This document shows positions 6,587-7,055 of a DNA stretch of 7,055 nt, piece after piece. Numbering within the stretch: position 1 is the first letter of the stretch; each line of letters begins with the position of its first letter. The notes under the pieces are model-generated. The model was not told the DNA's origin and did not search any database. It saw only the letters and a program-made list of their open reading frames with translations. The translations under genes and the position numbers were made by a program. Source of the stretch: Acidobacteriota bacterium (GTDB lineage: Bacteria; Acidobacteriota; Terriglobia; Terriglobales; Acidobacteriaceae). The stretch spans positions 1-7,055 of the forward strand of contig JAKABE010000174.1 in the NCBI GenBank assembly GCA_021801945.1. Direction: 5' to 3'.

Positions 6587-6598
6587 AACAGCCGTCGG

Positions 6599-6684
6599 CT
6601 TCCAGCTATCAGCCTTCAGCTCGATGGTTACAACAAACGCCGATCACGGTATAACTGAGAGCTGAGAGCTGAAAGCTGAAAGCT
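6599..6684. repeat. Tandem heptamer array facing a degenerate inverted copy
   Basis: Four 7-bp units lie in tandem at 6655-6682: CTGAGAG, CTGAGAG, CTGAAAG, CTGAAAG. Upstream, 6599-6619 read on the minus strand gives three degenerate units of the same kind: CTGAAGG, CTGATAG, CTGGAAG. The arms therefore face each other: 6604-6622 can pair with 6666-6684 at 17 of 19 positions around a 43-base loop. The element fills most of the 113-bp gap between the two cyclophilin genes and ends just before the second gene's ribosome binding site. It is non-coding. It may be a dispersed intergenic repeat, a transcript-processing or attenuation hairpin, or both. Confidence 0.65.
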
Positions 6685-6688
6685 TCTT

Positions 6689-6694
6689 GAGGAG
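6689..6694 (+). promoter_or_regulatory. Ribosome binding site of the second cyclophilin gene
   Basis: GAGGAG sits five bases before the ATG at 6700, a strong Shine-Dalgarno sequence that fixes this start. It lies four bases past the foot of the heptamer hairpin, so folding could influence access to it. Confidence 0.75.
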
Positions 6695-6699
6695 ATCAC

Positions 6700-7055
6700 A
6701 TGCCACTCGCACCAGGAACCTACGCGCTCTTTTCCACCACCGAAGGCACAATCACCGTGCGCCTCTTTGAGTCCGACGCGCCCATCACCGTGAAGAACTT
6801 CATCGAGTTGGCGGAAGGGTCGCGCGAGTGGACGCACCCCATCACACGCAAGAAGTCGTCTGACAAGCTCTATGATGGCACCATCTTTCATCGCGTGATT
6901 CCCAGCTTCATGATTCAGGGCGGTGACCCGGCGGGCACCGGCATGGGCGGACCCGGCTACCGCTTTGAGGACGAGACCAAGGGCTCTCCCCACAAATTCG
7001 ACCAGCCGGGAAAGCTGGCCATGGCCAATGCCGGTCCGAACACCAACGGCAGCCA
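6700..7055 (+). CDS. Peptidyl-prolyl cis-trans isomerase, cyclophilin type, partial at right edge
   Basis: The first 118 residues of a second cyclophilin are present; the window ends inside the GPNTNGSQ motif, so the C-terminus is missing. It has no signal peptide: the isomerase domain begins almost at residue 1 (PGTYALFSTTEGTITVRLFE), so this is probably the cytosolic enzyme. FHRVIPSFMIQGGDPAGTG (63-81) carries the expected catalytic Arg65 and Gln73, and MANAGPNTNGS (108-118) follows. It is clearly a paralogue of the preceding gene, with the same block order and a matching insert (WTHPITRKKSSDK) before LYDGTIFHRVIP. A strong ribosome binding site (GAGGAG) supports the ATG at 6700. With the first gene it forms a pair of an exported or anchored and a cytosolic isomerase, probably arisen by tandem duplication. 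Whether the two are co-transcribed is unknown; a 113-bp gap with a hairpin lies between them. Confidence 0.93.
   Translation, partial: MPLAPGTYALFSTTEGTITVRLFESDAPITVKNFIELAEGSREWTHPITRKKSSDKLYDGTIFHRVIPSFMIQGGDPAGTGMGGPGYRFEDETKGSPHKFDQPGKLAMANAGPNTNGS

Noticed and set aside
6655..6682. Tandem repeats considered as a CRISPR array
   Set aside because: The units are 7 bp with no spacers, so this is a short tandem repeat, and no cas gene is nearby.

Overview
The window is about 7 kb of GC-rich chromosomal bacterial DNA with ordinary housekeeping and envelope genes. The combination of genes suggests an Acidobacteriota member (Terriglobia-like): an exported S10 serine carboxypeptidase, a TPR-rich Slt-type transglycosylase, an ECF sigma factor with a tiny zf-HC2 partner, and paired cyclophilins. 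That assignment is inference from gene style; no rRNA or other marker is present. I see no phage, transposon, CRISPR, tRNA or rRNA signal.

Layout. Positions 1-152 hold no gene but contain strong inverted repeats, including an 11-bp stem with a TTCG loop. A small zinc-ribbon protein of unknown function (416-153, minus) follows, then a gene-free 227-bp gap. A 790-residue exported lytic transglycosylase (3016-644, minus) is divergent, across a 176-bp intergenic region, from an ECF sigma factor (3193-3819, plus). The sigma gene overlaps a 79-residue zinc-binding anti-sigma gene (3816-4055, plus) by ATGA. A convergent gap with two hairpins (4056-4201) separates these from an exported S10 carboxypeptidase (5755-4202, minus). 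This in turn is divergent, across only 69 bp, from a membrane-anchored or exported cyclophilin (5825-6586, plus). A second cyclophilin without a signal peptide (6700 to the right edge, plus) follows and is cut off by the window end. The 113-bp gap between the cyclophilins holds a tandem heptamer array facing a degenerate inverted copy of itself.

How the genes may fit together. Three products are probably exported or envelope-bound: the transglycosylase that cleaves peptidoglycan, the carboxypeptidase that trims peptides, and the first cyclophilin that assists folding. The sigma/anti-sigma pair is a typical compact stress-responsive switch and may control neighbouring genes, but no recognisable target promoter was found. 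No previously undescribed multi-gene system is evident. The most unusual DNA features are non-coding: the heptamer hairpin between the cyclophilins and the GC-rich hairpins at gene ends.
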